The notes: a model not told the origin generated them from the letters alone. Counted from the first letter of the stretch, positions 8,509 to 16,407 are shown. The stretch: 41,227 bases of DNA from Microcaldota archaeon (GCA_026992595.1 JALWZW010000050.1:1-41227), one strand, 5' to 3'. Numbers and translations are program-made.

Positions 8509-9642
8509 ATGGCGCTTCCAGATATGTTGGCTTCTTGGGAGGTGGGTTATGTTCCTATTATTGCAGTGGTTTCTCTTACCGCCACTGCCATTTATGCAAC
8601 GCTGCTAGGGTTTGCCAAAGCTTTTAACATGCCTAATTTAGAGCGTTTTGCTAAATCTGAGTTAGCGCAGGTTATTGCTACGGTGTTGATGACTGCCTTT
8701 TTGCTCTTTTTTGTGGGCTCTGCGCTTGAAGTGGCTTCTTCTCTTATAGGTGGAAATATTTACTGCGCCGGCGAATTATATACCTTTGGCGGCTATGAGT
8801 TTGACCCTTCTGAAGGTATTGTTTATGAAAACCAACCTTTGAACAAAGCGTTTGAACTTATTAAGTGCAAATTGAGGACAAGGGGTAAAGAAGTGGGCGA
8901 ATTTATTGACTCTATGTTCCCTCAACTAACGCAAACCAGCCCTCTTCCTTCTCTATCGGGCAGGGCGGCAGAACTTTACATGATCTACTTTCTCTACTAC
9001 TTCAGCGCGAGCGTTTTAGGGATTCCTATCTATAATGGGCAGTTTGGTTTAGGTGGTGGATGGGCCGGAGCGGCAGGGGGCGAACTTTTAAGCGTTTATG
9101 GTTTGGTGGAACAGTCCCGCCTTCTCCTCATGTTTGCGGTAAATGTTTTGGTTGCGATTAACAGCCAATATGCTCTTGTGCTCTATATTCAAAAAACCTT
9201 CCTTGCCATTTTCCTGCCTTTGGGTATTCTTTTAAGGTCTTTCTATTTCACAAGAAGTATAGGTGCCCTGTTTATCTCTCTCGCTCTTTCTCTCTATTTT
9301 GTTTATCCTGTTGTTTATATTCTTTTGGACCCTGGATTTGCGCCCTCTTCAACAAGCGAAGAAGAACCCGCCCCTTCTTCTGTTTCCTCTTTAGGTTGTG
9401 TTAATACCATGAACAGTTTTGCTACTGTTATGTCCTCCTTTGCTTCTGTTCAGCAGCAAACTGCCGCGGTAGGAGAAAGTGAAGGGCAAGCGAGCATTAG
9501 CGATTATTCGCGCTTCTATTTAGAACTTTTGATACACCCTCTTGTTTCTCTCTCTATTTCGCTGTTGGTAGCGCGTTATGTGATGCATCTTTTAGGTGGC
9601 GATCCTTATGCGTTTGCCCGCTTTGCGGCAAAAGTAATATAA
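8509..9642 (+). CDS. Polytopic membrane protein 6 of six paralogues
   Basis: The last member has 377 residues. It shows an N-terminal membrane helix, FAKSE at 47-51, an extracytoplasmic segment of about 90 residues, several membrane helices and the signature LP 236-237, R243, R249, G252 and P267. The tail LLGGDPYAFARFAAKVI again carries GGD. It starts 4 nt after the previous stop. A serine/glutamate-rich loop separates the signature from the last membrane helix. The next gene (PAC2 family) starts 23 nt downstream, so the transcript may continue. Confidence 0.75.
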   Translation: MALPDMLASWEVGYVPIIAVVSLTATAIYATLLGFAKAFNMPNLERFAKSELAQVIATVLMTAFLLFFVGSALEVASSLIGGNIYCAGELYTFGGYEFDPSEGIVYENQPLNKAFELIKCKLRTRGKEVGEFIDSMFPQLTQTSPLPSLSGRAAELYMIYFLYYFSASVLGIPIYNGQFGLGGGWAGAAGGELLSVYGLVEQSRLLLMFAVNVLVAINSQYALVLYIQKTFLAIFLPLGILLRSFYFTRSIGALFISLALSLYFVYPVVYILLDPGFAPSSTSEEEPAPSSVSSLGCVNTMNSFATVMSSFASVQQQTAAVGESEGQASISDYSRFYLELLIHPLVSLSISLLVARYVMHLLGGDPYAFARFAAKVI

Positions 9643-9665
9643 ATTTCACAGTGGATTAGGAAGTT

Positions 9666-10367
9666 ATGATAACCTTTCACGCTACTGCGGATCTAAAAAA
9701 ACTGAGAGAACCTTTAATAATCGTTGGCTTGCCTGGCACCGGCTTGGTCGGAAGTGTGGCTGCTTCCCATCTTATTGACGCGCTTAAAATGAGGTTTTGC
9801 GGCTACATTTCTAGCCCTGAATTTGCCCCTCTTGCCGCTATCCATAATTATACTCCCATGCCTGCTGCGCGCATCCATTACTCTTCTAAGCATAATTTAG
9901 TAGTTATTCTTTCTGAAATGAGCATTCCTGTTTCCCTCTCTTCGGAGTTGGCTAACAAAATTTTTGATTTTGCGCAAGAACTTAACGCAAGCGGGATAAT
10001 TTCTTTAGGCGGTATCTCTATAGAAGGCGGTAAAAAGGTGTATGTGGTTTCAAGCGATAAAAGGATTATAAGAGATGTGCGGCCTTATGCTCAACCTATT
10101 AGAGAGGGTGCAACCACTGGCGTTACCGCCATTTTGCTCACTAAGGGCACTTTGGAGAAGTTTCCCATCACTACTCTATTGGCAGAATCTGCTGAGGAAT
10201 ATTTGGACCCCGGAGCTGCGGCGCGCGTTTTAAAAACCCTTTCCAAAATTATAGGTGTTCCTATTCCTACAGTGAAGTTAGAGAAAGAGGCAAAAGAGGT
10301 TGCAGAGCGCGCTGGCAAAGGGCGTGTTCGCAGAGGAGTTGGTGAAAGCGGGTCTATGTATGGATAG
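9666..10367 (+). CDS. PAC2-family protein (proteasome-assembly-chaperone-like)
   Basis: The 233-residue product has the PAC2 fold pattern: an N-terminal strand followed by the glycine-rich GLPGTGLVGS loop (about residues 22-31), conserved SPEF-type and MSIP segments, and a central ISLGGI strand. Archaeal PAC2 proteins are related to eukaryotic proteasome assembly chaperones, but most are uncharacterised. The C-terminus is charged and probably flexible. It lies 23 nt after the membrane-protein cluster and overlaps the ribD start by 8 nt, so it may be cotranscribed with either side. A role in the membrane system is possible but not shown. Confidence 0.8.
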   Translation: MITFHATADLKKLREPLIIVGLPGTGLVGSVAASHLIDALKMRFCGYISSPEFAPLAAIHNYTPMPAARIHYSSKHNLVVILSEMSIPVSLSSELANKIFDFAQELNASGIISLGGISIEGGKKVYVVSSDKRIIRDVRPYAQPIREGATTGVTAILLTKGTLEKFPITTLLAESAEEYLDPGAAARVLKTLSKIIGVPIPTVKLEKEAKEVAERAGKGRVRRGVGESGSMYG

Positions 10368-11328
10368 TTTTCTAAAAAGGGCTTTTGAACTTGCTAAAAG
10401 GGCTAACCCTTCTCCCAATCCGCAGGTAGGGGCAGTGGTGGTTAAGGACGGCGAGATTGTGGGGGAAGGTTGGCATAAAAAAGCAGGGGGGCCTCATGCT
10501 GAAGTGGTTGCGCTTGAGGAAGCGGGAAGGGATGCGCAAGGCGCAACTCTCTATGTCTCTTTAGAGCCCTGCGCCCATTTTGGCAAAACCCCTCCCTGCA
10601 CCTATTTTATAAAGCGCAGCGGTATTAAGCGGGTGGTTTTTGGGCTCTCTGATGACCCCATTAGCGGCGGGGCTGATGAGTTGCGGGAGAGCGGCATGGA
10701 AGTGGAAGGACCTTTTAAAACGCGCCCTCTGCCCCCTCAAATAACTGTCAAAATGGCGGCAAGTTTAGATGGGAAAAGTGCTACTTACACAGGTGACTCT
10801 AAATGGATCACTCCTTTGGAGGTTAGGCGCTTGGTGCATAAATTAAGGGCGGTTTTTGACGCGGTGGTGGTAGGTGCAAACACTGTTAAAAAAGATGACC
10901 CAGAACTTACCGCGCACGGCATGGGAAAGGATCCTGTGAAAGTTATTTTAGATAGCGATTTTTGCATTAACCCTCGCGCCAGAGTGTTTAAAAAGGGGCG
11001 GGTTGTGATTGCATCTCCTCGCCCCTCTCCCTCCTCTTATCCTGCTGAAGTTATTTCCTTTACCAGTTTAAAGCAGTTGGTCGCTCTTTTGAGAGAGCGG
11101 GTGGGGGAGCGCATTTTGATTGAGGGGGGTAACAGCGTTAACGCATCTTTTTTCCGCGAGGGTTTGGTGGACCGCTTCATTGTTTTTATAAGCCCTAAAC
11201 TTATCGGCGGCGATGGCTTGCCTTTAATCGGCCCGTTGGGAATAAAGAAAATCGCACAGTGCGAAGAGTTTGAAATAAAAAAGATTAGGTTTTTTAAACG
11301 TCATGTTGTGCTTGACTGTTATCGCTGA
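10360..11328 (+). CDS. ribD: Bifunctional riboflavin biosynthesis deaminase/reductase RibD
   Basis: RibD deaminates the pyrimidine made from GTP in riboflavin synthesis and then reduces its ribose. The 322-residue product has an N-terminal deaminase domain with the zinc/catalytic HAE (46-48) and PCAHFGKTPPC (70-80). The C-terminal reductase domain begins near KMAASLDGKSA (131-141) and contains a GANTVKKDDP segment. The linker is shorter than in the usual bacterial protein. The ATG at 10360 gives the standard RibD N-terminus; upstream in-frame starts would lie deep inside the PAC2 gene. Many archaea use separate reductase and deaminase enzymes in reversed order, so a fused bacterial-type RibD suggests transfer. 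No other rib gene is in the window. Confidence 0.9.
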   Translation: MDSFLKRAFELAKRANPSPNPQVGAVVVKDGEIVGEGWHKKAGGPHAEVVALEEAGRDAQGATLYVSLEPCAHFGKTPPCTYFIKRSGIKRVVFGLSDDPISGGADELRESGMEVEGPFKTRPLPPQITVKMAASLDGKSATYTGDSKWITPLEVRRLVHKLRAVFDAVVVGANTVKKDDPELTAHGMGKDPVKVILDSDFCINPRARVFKKGRVVIASPRPSPSSYPAEVISFTSLKQLVALLRERVGERILIEGGNSVNASFFREGLVDRFIVFISPKLIGGDGLPLIGPLGIKKIAQCEEFEIKKIRFFKRHVVLDCYR

Positions 11329-12646
11329 CATTCACTGCAGCTTTTTCTTCACTTTCTTCTTCACTTCCCTCCTCTTTTTGTTCAACAATTCTTTCTATCT
11401 CACGAAATCTTAGCACTGAACCTATATCATAATCTGCTGGCCTATTACCATAAACATCTAAGGGCCCTTCTCTATTATATCCCAAACTTTCCATTTTTTC
11501 GAGAAACTCGCTAAATTCGGGTGTGTATTCTCCCTGCATAAAGGCATAGTGCATTAATGTTCTCCCCTCTTTATCTACTGTTTGAGGGTTCCAGCTTTTG
11601 GCTATTTCTAACGCTTTTTCATAGTTGCCTAAAGCAAGGGCTTCTTCAAACTTTTTGACCAGTGCCTCACACATGGTATGGAATTTTTCTTCTCTTTTGT
11701 TATCTTCCTGTTGTAGTTTTTTCTTCTCTTCTTCCCTCTTTCTCCTTTCTTCTCTTCGTGCTTCTTCTTCCAAAGCGTGAAGTAAATAGTTATCTATTAT
11801 CGCAGATGTAGGTGTTAGATCTCCCTTCCAACTAAGCAATAAAAGCAATTCCATTGCTCTTCTATTCCTTCTTTCGTATGCTCTTACAAATAAGGGAGTG
11901 CCATCTTCAAGCATGTATCGCGCATGGTCTGTGATGTGTGTGATGTTTGTCTTTTTCCCATTAGCAAGCTTCTTGAGGGCTTTTAAAGAGTTTCTTTTTG
12001 ATGACGCCCCCTTCTCTATTTTAAGGGCCACTCGAGACGACCTTATCATAAACCCGCAAAGGGAAATAAAAACTCCTATTCCCACTGCACCGATAAGAGG
12101 TGCTCCCTGCATTAAGAACATGCCTGTCACTACCAGAGGAATTATTATTGTTCGTGTCAGTAGAGCCCACCTATTGCTTACGCCTCTATAGTGCCTATTG
12201 CTTACGTCTCTATAGTGTCTTTCTAGATCTCTACTTTCTATATCCAGGCTTCTAAACTCCTTCTTTCTATCTTGATATATTCTGAAAAAAACAAGGTAAA
12301 GCTCTTCATTGCTCAACTTGTGGAGATTTGCTATTGCATTCTTCATTGATTGTTCGCTTCCTTCTCTTAACCACTTTTCCATTTTATCTACTAAGCTCTC
12401 TTCTTGCTTTCTTCCTGTTTCTACTCTGTATCTAACTATAGCGGCTCTTTGCTCCATTTCTCCGTCTGTTTGAGGGTTTTTTGCTGCAAAGAGCTTCTTT
12501 ACTTCGTTTAGAGAAGGGGTTGCTCTGGATAGTTTTGGCTCTCTTGGGCGGTATTCTTCGTATCCACAGTAGTACTCGCGGTATGGATCAGAGTAGTCGT
12601 AGCGGTGATAATCTCTTTTTATCCCACGCATTTTTACTTTCCTCAT
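11294..12646 (-). CDS. Membrane-anchored ankyrin-like protein, long form
   Basis: The 450-residue product has a charged, Tyr/Arg-rich N-terminus and two hydrophobic segments (about residues 164-205). An ankyrin-like motif (LEDGTPLFVRAYERRN, then a leucine-rich helix) follows, then a Glu/Lys/Arg coiled coil, a second ankyrin-like region (KEGRTLMHYAFMQGEY and DVYGNRPADY) and an acidic C-terminus. The membrane hairpin plus first ankyrin-like motif matches the gene at 12-635. An eight-residue tandem duplication (HYRDVSNR/HYRGVSNR) lies just before the first membrane segment. It converges on ribD with a 35-nt overlap. Ankyrin repeats bind proteins, but no target is evident. Confidence 0.75.
   Translation of the reverse strand: MRKVKMRGIKRDYHRYDYSDPYREYYCGYEEYRPREPKLSRATPSLNEVKKLFAAKNPQTDGEMEQRAAIVRYRVETGRKQEESLVDKMEKWLREGSEQSMKNAIANLHKLSNEELYLVFFRIYQDRKKEFRSLDIESRDLERHYRDVSNRHYRGVSNRWALLTRTIIIPLVVTGMFLMQGAPLIGAVGIGVFISLCGFMIRSSRVALKIEKGASSKRNSLKALKKLANGKKTNITHITDHARYMLEDGTPLFVRAYERRNRRAMELLLLLSWKGDLTPTSAIIDNYLLHALEEEARREERRKREEEKKKLQQEDNKREEKFHTMCEALVKKFEEALALGNYEKALEIAKSWNPQTVDKEGRTLMHYAFMQGEYTPEFSEFLEKMESLGYNREGPLDVYGNRPADYDIGSVLRFREIERIVEQKEEGSEEESEEKAAVNVSDNSQAQHDV
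12171..12218 (-). repeat. 24-bp tandem duplication inside the ankyrin-like gene
   Basis: Two adjacent 24-bp units, 12171-12194 and 12195-12218, differ at two positions. The unit is a multiple of three and adds eight residues (HYRxVSNR) just before the first membrane segment. The near identity suggests a recent slippage or unequal-crossing event that kept the frame. Confidence 0.85.
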
Positions 12647-12660
12647 GTTATTATATATGT

Positions 12661-14964
12661 TTATTTATGTTTAAAAAATCTTTTCTTTAAAGCTGATCGC
12701 ACATGCTTCAAAAGCATTCTTTTCTCTGCAGAGGCCACGATGCGCCTTGTTCTTTCCACTGCGTCGGGATTTACTGAAATGCTGGTTATTCCAAATTCCA
12801 CCAATTTTTCTGCGAACTCGGGATAAACAGAGGGCGCCTGACCGCAAAGCGAGACAGTAACGCCGTGCTTGTTGCAGCGCTCTATCACATGCCTTATTGC
12901 CCTTAAAACCGCTTCATTTCTTTCATCAAAATCGCGCGCCAACTCTCTATTATCTCTATCAATCCCTAAAATCAGTTGCGTCAGGTCGTTGGTGCCTATG
13001 GAAACGCCATCTATACCTTCTTCACAGAACTCATCTATTAAAAATACGGTGCTGGGCACCTCTACCATTATCCACAATTTAAAATCTCTTTTAAACAACC
13101 CTGCCTCTCTTACCATCCCCTTTATTTCTCTCAATTCCTCCACGGTGCGCACAAAAGGTATCATAAGCCATAGATTCTTCAACTTAAACTCTTCGCGCAC
13201 CTTTTTTATTGCCTCCAACTCCATTCTAAACACGTCCGGCTCTCTCGCATAGCGCGAGGCGCCTCTGTAGCCGATCATGGGGTTTTCTTCGTGCGGCTCG
13301 TACTTTTCCCCTCCTTTGAGGTTGCGGTATTCGTTGGTTTTAAAATCAGTTGCGCGATACACCACCGGGCGCGGATAGAAAGCCGCAGCAAATCTGCGCA
13401 GCCCTTCTGCCAACCTTTCTACATACTCTTTCTCCCTCCCTTCTTCTATCACTTTTTTAGGATGTTCGCCTATCTGCGCCAACATAAATTCTGCGCGCAA
13501 AAGCCCTACTCCATCTACAGGATATTTAGCTATTTTCTCTGCCTGCTCCACATCTGCCAAATTCACATATATTTTTGTTCCTGTAATGGGCGCGGACACT
13601 GTTTGCGCCACCACTTTCTTAACCTCCTTTTCCTCGCCTGTCACAAACCCTTCATATACCAACCCTCTCTCTCCATCTACTGTCACTTCCATGCCGTCTT
13701 TAAGCAGTTTGGTTGCTTCTCCTGTGCCCACCACGCAGGGCACCCCCAATTCTCGGGAAACAATGGCTGCATGGCTGGTCATCCCTCCTGTATCTGTTAT
13801 AATAGCCGCCGCTTTTTTCATGGCAGGCACAAAATCAGGGGTGGTCATTTCTGTAACCAGCACCTCTCCGCTTTGCATTTTGCTTATCTCTTTCGCGCTT
13901 TTTATTATTCTCACACGGCCCATTCCTAAGCCCGGGGAAGCGCCCAACCCTTGCAAAAGCACCTTCCCCTCTTTTTTAGCGCTCTTCTGCTTTATCTTTG
14001 CCTCTTTTTTAAGGGTGGTTATGGGGCGCGATTGCACTATGTACAAATTCCCTCCTTCAAACGCATATTCAATATCTTGAGGAAACCTATAATGGTCCTC
14101 AATTTTTTTGCACACCTTTGCCAATTCCTTTATCTCGCTGTCTGAAAGTTTTTGAAGCCCGCGCGCCTCTTCCTTAATCTCCACATGCTGGTTTTTGCCG
14201 TTTACCCGCACAATCATCCAGGGCTGTTTGCTTATTTTTTTATCCACTATCTCAAAAGTTCTCTTGTCTACTTTATAGGTGTCAGGTGTTATCTTGCCGC
14301 TTACCACCACCTCGCCCAGCCCATACGCCGCTTCTATGGACATGATGTTGGGGTCCTGAGAAAGCGGGTCTACCGTAAACACCACCCCCGCCTTCTCGCT
14401 TTGCACCATCTTTTGCACCACTGCGGCCAGAGCCACTTTCATATGGTCAAAACCGTTTTCCTCTCTATAAAAGATGGCGCGCGGCTCAAATAGGGAAGCC
14501 CAGCATTTTTTAACCGCTTCCACCACAGCGTCCGCGCCTTTAACATTAAGGAAAGTGGATTGCTGTCCTGCAAAGGAGGCGTTGGGAAGGTCCTCTGCAG
14601 TTGCTGAACTGCGCACCGCAACATATTCTTCCCTTCCCCCTATTTCATTCAACCGCTTATATGCTTCTCTTATCGCTTTTTCTACTTCCTTGGGTATGGG
14701 AGATTGAAGGATGAGCTCTTTTATTTTCTCAGACGCCTTTACCAACTGCTCATGATCATTAATATCTGTCTCTTTCAATATCTCTGCTATTTTCTCTTTT
14801 ATGTGGTTTTTTTCCAAATGCTTAAAATATGCGCCGCTCGTGGTGCAAAAGCCGTTAGGAATAGGAAAACCATTCTGAAACATCTCTCCCAAATTTGCCC
14901 CTTTCCCTCCAACCTCTGCCACATTTTCTTTACTCAACTCGCTGAACCACATTACATCTTTCAT
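12661..14964 (-). CDS. ppsA: Phosphoenolpyruvate synthase
   Basis: This enzyme makes phosphoenolpyruvate from pyruvate and ATP, the entry step of gluconeogenesis. The 767-residue product has the N-terminal nucleotide-binding domain (GGKGANLGEM near 19-28; RSSATAEDLP near 118-127), the swivelling domain with the phospho-histidine in TGGMTSHAA (H398), and the C-terminal TIM-barrel domain with EVPS, GTNDLTQ and the active-site cysteine in SLCGQAPS. Order and length are normal for archaeal PpsA. GGTGAT a few nt before the ATG is a plausible ribosome site. A copy of the 65-bp GTTTCC repeat ends about 50 nt upstream and could hold its promoter. Confidence 0.95.
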   Translation of the reverse strand: MKDVMWFSELSKENVAEVGGKGANLGEMFQNGFPIPNGFCTTSGAYFKHLEKNHIKEKIAEILKETDINDHEQLVKASEKIKELILQSPIPKEVEKAIREAYKRLNEIGGREEYVAVRSSATAEDLPNASFAGQQSTFLNVKGADAVVEAVKKCWASLFEPRAIFYREENGFDHMKVALAAVVQKMVQSEKAGVVFTVDPLSQDPNIMSIEAAYGLGEVVVSGKITPDTYKVDKRTFEIVDKKISKQPWMIVRVNGKNQHVEIKEEARGLQKLSDSEIKELAKVCKKIEDHYRFPQDIEYAFEGGNLYIVQSRPITTLKKEAKIKQKSAKKEGKVLLQGLGASPGLGMGRVRIIKSAKEISKMQSGEVLVTEMTTPDFVPAMKKAAAIITDTGGMTSHAAIVSRELGVPCVVGTGEATKLLKDGMEVTVDGERGLVYEGFVTGEEKEVKKVVAQTVSAPITGTKIYVNLADVEQAEKIAKYPVDGVGLLRAEFMLAQIGEHPKKVIEEGREKEYVERLAEGLRRFAAAFYPRPVVYRATDFKTNEYRNLKGGEKYEPHEENPMIGYRGASRYAREPDVFRMELEAIKKVREEFKLKNLWLMIPFVRTVEELREIKGMVREAGLFKRDFKLWIMVEVPSTVFLIDEFCEEGIDGVSIGTNDLTQLILGIDRDNRELARDFDERNEAVLRAIRHVIERCNKHGVTVSLCGQAPSVYPEFAEKLVEFGITSISVNPDAVERTRRIVASAEKRMLLKHVRSALKKRFFKHK

Positions 14965-15015
14965 GCCATCACCCTATCAAAAAACCAAAAGAAAATTTAA
15001 AAATAAGAGTTTTGA

Positions 15016-15080
15016 TTTAAAGTTTCCTACATCTCCCATTTAAAGGAAACTGTTTCCTAAAAATCTTACTTTTAGGAAAC
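15016..15080. repeat. 65-bp direct repeat, copy 1 (between ppsA and the ATPase gene)
   Basis: This copy matches 16148-16212 at 63 of 65 positions in the same orientation. It contains AGTTTCC paired with GGAAACT (15021-15027 with 15045-15051), and a perfect 11-bp inverted repeat, GTTTCCTAAAA (15052-15062) and TTTTAGGAAAC (15070-15080), with a 7-nt spacer. It lies downstream of the ATPase stop and upstream of the ppsA start on the minus strand. Its TTTAAA end lies where a ppsA TATA box could be. Confidence 0.95.
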
Positions 15081-15091
15081 AACCTTCTTAT

Positions 15092-16123
15092 TCATAAATT
15101 TTTAAGAGTGGTTCTAACCAATGGGTCTGCAATTATATATTTTCCATCTTTTTCTATGATAAATGAGTGTTCTTTCAATTTCTTCAGCGCTTTTGACAAA
15201 AAGCCGCGCGAGTGCGTAAGTTTTTTAGAAATAAGATAGGAGTTTATCTGCTCCCATGTAGAAAGAGAATAGGTAGCCATCCCTTTCAATATCTCCATAT
15301 ACGCTTTTTTATTCCTCTGTCTCTCCAAGAATTCAAAAAGTTCATCTGCCACTATGCTTTGTGCAAGTTTTTCCACCTCTTCCAGCGCTTCACCATGGCT
15401 TTTTTCCACTCTTTTATGGCCATAAAGGGTAAGCCACCCCATAAACCCACCTAACCTATTTACTGCTTCATTTAATTCCTCCATCGGAACGCTTTTCCCC
15501 ACCTCTTCAAACCCCCTCATGAGAAAGGTAAGCGCTTTGGCGCGGGAAAGGGGGTGGAGGGTAATTTCATAATAGGAACGCCCTTTAAGTGCTTTAGAAC
15601 CGTTGTTTTTCCCTATCAATCTTTCCAACAGCCCTATTTGAGAGCCCGCGATTATGGTGGTTAGCGATGGAAGGCGGTCGTAGATATAGGCGAGCCATCT
15701 ATCAAAGCCGTAAGAGAGCAACAGTTGTGCTTCATCTATAAATAAAAGCGCCTTTATTCTGCTCTTTCTTATTACCTCTTCGCTATCTTCCTCCTCTTTT
15801 AGGGAAAGGGCGATGTGGGGTAAATTTATCTCTTTAATCTCTATGCGCGAGAAAAGGGAAAGTTTGAAAGCAAGGCGCTTCATGGTTTTATTGAGCAGGG
15901 CCGCCATTCCTTCTTTTGAATGAACTGCCCTGCAGTCAATCCATTCGTAAGGCCTGTTTAAGCTATTTGCAACCACCCCCATCAAACTGCTCTTCCCCAC
16001 TCTCCTTAGCCCTTTTATGACTATCAACCGCTCCCTTCTGATTGCTTTAACAACCCCTTCAAACTCCTCTTCATAATTAAAAAAATCCTTTCTATCTGTT
16101 TTGGGCGCAGTGTCAAAGTACAT
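15092..16123 (-). CDS. Archaeal-type AAA ATPase with C-terminal winged helix
   Basis: The 343-residue product belongs to the archaeal ATPase family of STAND/MNS type. It has a Walker A GLRRVGKSS at 38-46, a Walker B ending FIDEAQ (D130, E131), a sensor-like IIAGSQIG segment and a C-terminal region (about 270-343) that looks like a winged helix. Proteins of this family are common, often near mobile or regulatory loci, and rarely have a defined function. The gene is bracketed by two 65-bp near-identical direct repeats; the upstream copy overlaps its TATA-like box, which suggests autoregulation. DNA binding by the C-terminal domain is inferred. Confidence 0.85.
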   Translation of the reverse strand: MYFDTAPKTDRKDFFNYEEEFEGVVKAIRRERLIVIKGLRRVGKSSLMGVVANSLNRPYEWIDCRAVHSKEGMAALLNKTMKRLAFKLSLFSRIEIKEINLPHIALSLKEEEDSEEVIRKSRIKALLFIDEAQLLLSYGFDRWLAYIYDRLPSLTTIIAGSQIGLLERLIGKNNGSKALKGRSYYEITLHPLSRAKALTFLMRGFEEVGKSVPMEELNEAVNRLGGFMGWLTLYGHKRVEKSHGEALEEVEKLAQSIVADELFEFLERQRNKKAYMEILKGMATYSLSTWEQINSYLISKKLTHSRGFLSKALKKLKEHSFIIEKDGKYIIADPLVRTTLKNL

Positions 16124-16146
16124 ATTCCTTTTTTCTCCTTAACTCC

Positions 16147-16154
16147 TTTTAAAG
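16147..16154 (-). promoter_or_regulatory. TATA-like box of the ATPase gene, embedded in the repeat
   Basis: The minus strand reads CTTTAAAA centred about 27 nt before the ATG at 16123. It sits at the edge of repeat copy 2, so a protein bound to the GTTTCC palindromes would sit directly upstream of, or over, the promoter. Confidence 0.5.
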
Positions 16155-16212
16155 TTTCCTACATCTCCCATTTAAAGGAAACTGTTTCCTAAAAATCCTG
16201 CTTTTAGGAAAC
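16148..16212. repeat. 65-bp direct repeat, copy 2 (upstream of the ATPase gene)
   Basis: This is the second copy of the repeat at 15016-15080 with two substitutions, both in the short spacer of the second inverted repeat; the palindromic arms are unchanged. That pattern suggests selection on the arms. The interval 16213-16324 that follows has no gene and leads to the tRNA. Confidence 0.95.
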
Positions 16213-16324
16213 TCTTCTATTCCATTGCTCTTGCCTTGCTTCTTGCCCTTTTTGAACCAACCTTTTTAAACCCTTTTTTATCTTTATTACACAACTACCT
16301 TACTTATCCGCCTGTTATAGCGAA

Positions 16325-16395
16325 GCGACCGTGGTCTACCGGTATGACTCGAGATTGCCAATCTCGCAGACCGGGTTCGATTCCCGGCGGTCGCA
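16325..16395 (+). tRNA. tRNA-Gly (anticodon GCC)
   Basis: A complete cloverleaf of 71 nt can be drawn: acceptor stem GCGACCG with CGGTCGC, a three-pair D stem GTC/GAC with GG in the loop, anticodon stem CGAGA/TCTCG around loop TTGCCAA (anticodon GCC), a 4-nt variable loop, T stem CCGGG/CCCGG with loop TTCGATT, and discriminator A. CCA is not encoded. No intron is seen. T-rich tracts at 16263-16290 lie upstream, but I cannot assign a TATA box with confidence. Confidence 0.97.
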
Positions 16396-16407
16396 CTTCT
16401 CTCTTCT

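Noticed and set aside
2203..9642. The six membrane proteins as a multi-subunit ion pump or respiratory complex
   Set aside because: No charged in-membrane proton-channel motifs, heme histidines, quinone sites or soluble redox subunits are seen; the shared signature points to one duplicated family instead.
13291..13929. Plus-strand open frame of 212 codons opposite ppsA
   Set aside because: It is antisense to a strongly conserved PEP synthase gene, its peptide is rich in Cys/His/Phe as expected from reverse-strand reading, and it has no family signature.
15016..16212. The two 65-bp repeats as a CRISPR array
   Set aside because: Only two copies more than 1 kb apart with a gene between them, internal palindromes, and no spacers or cas genes.
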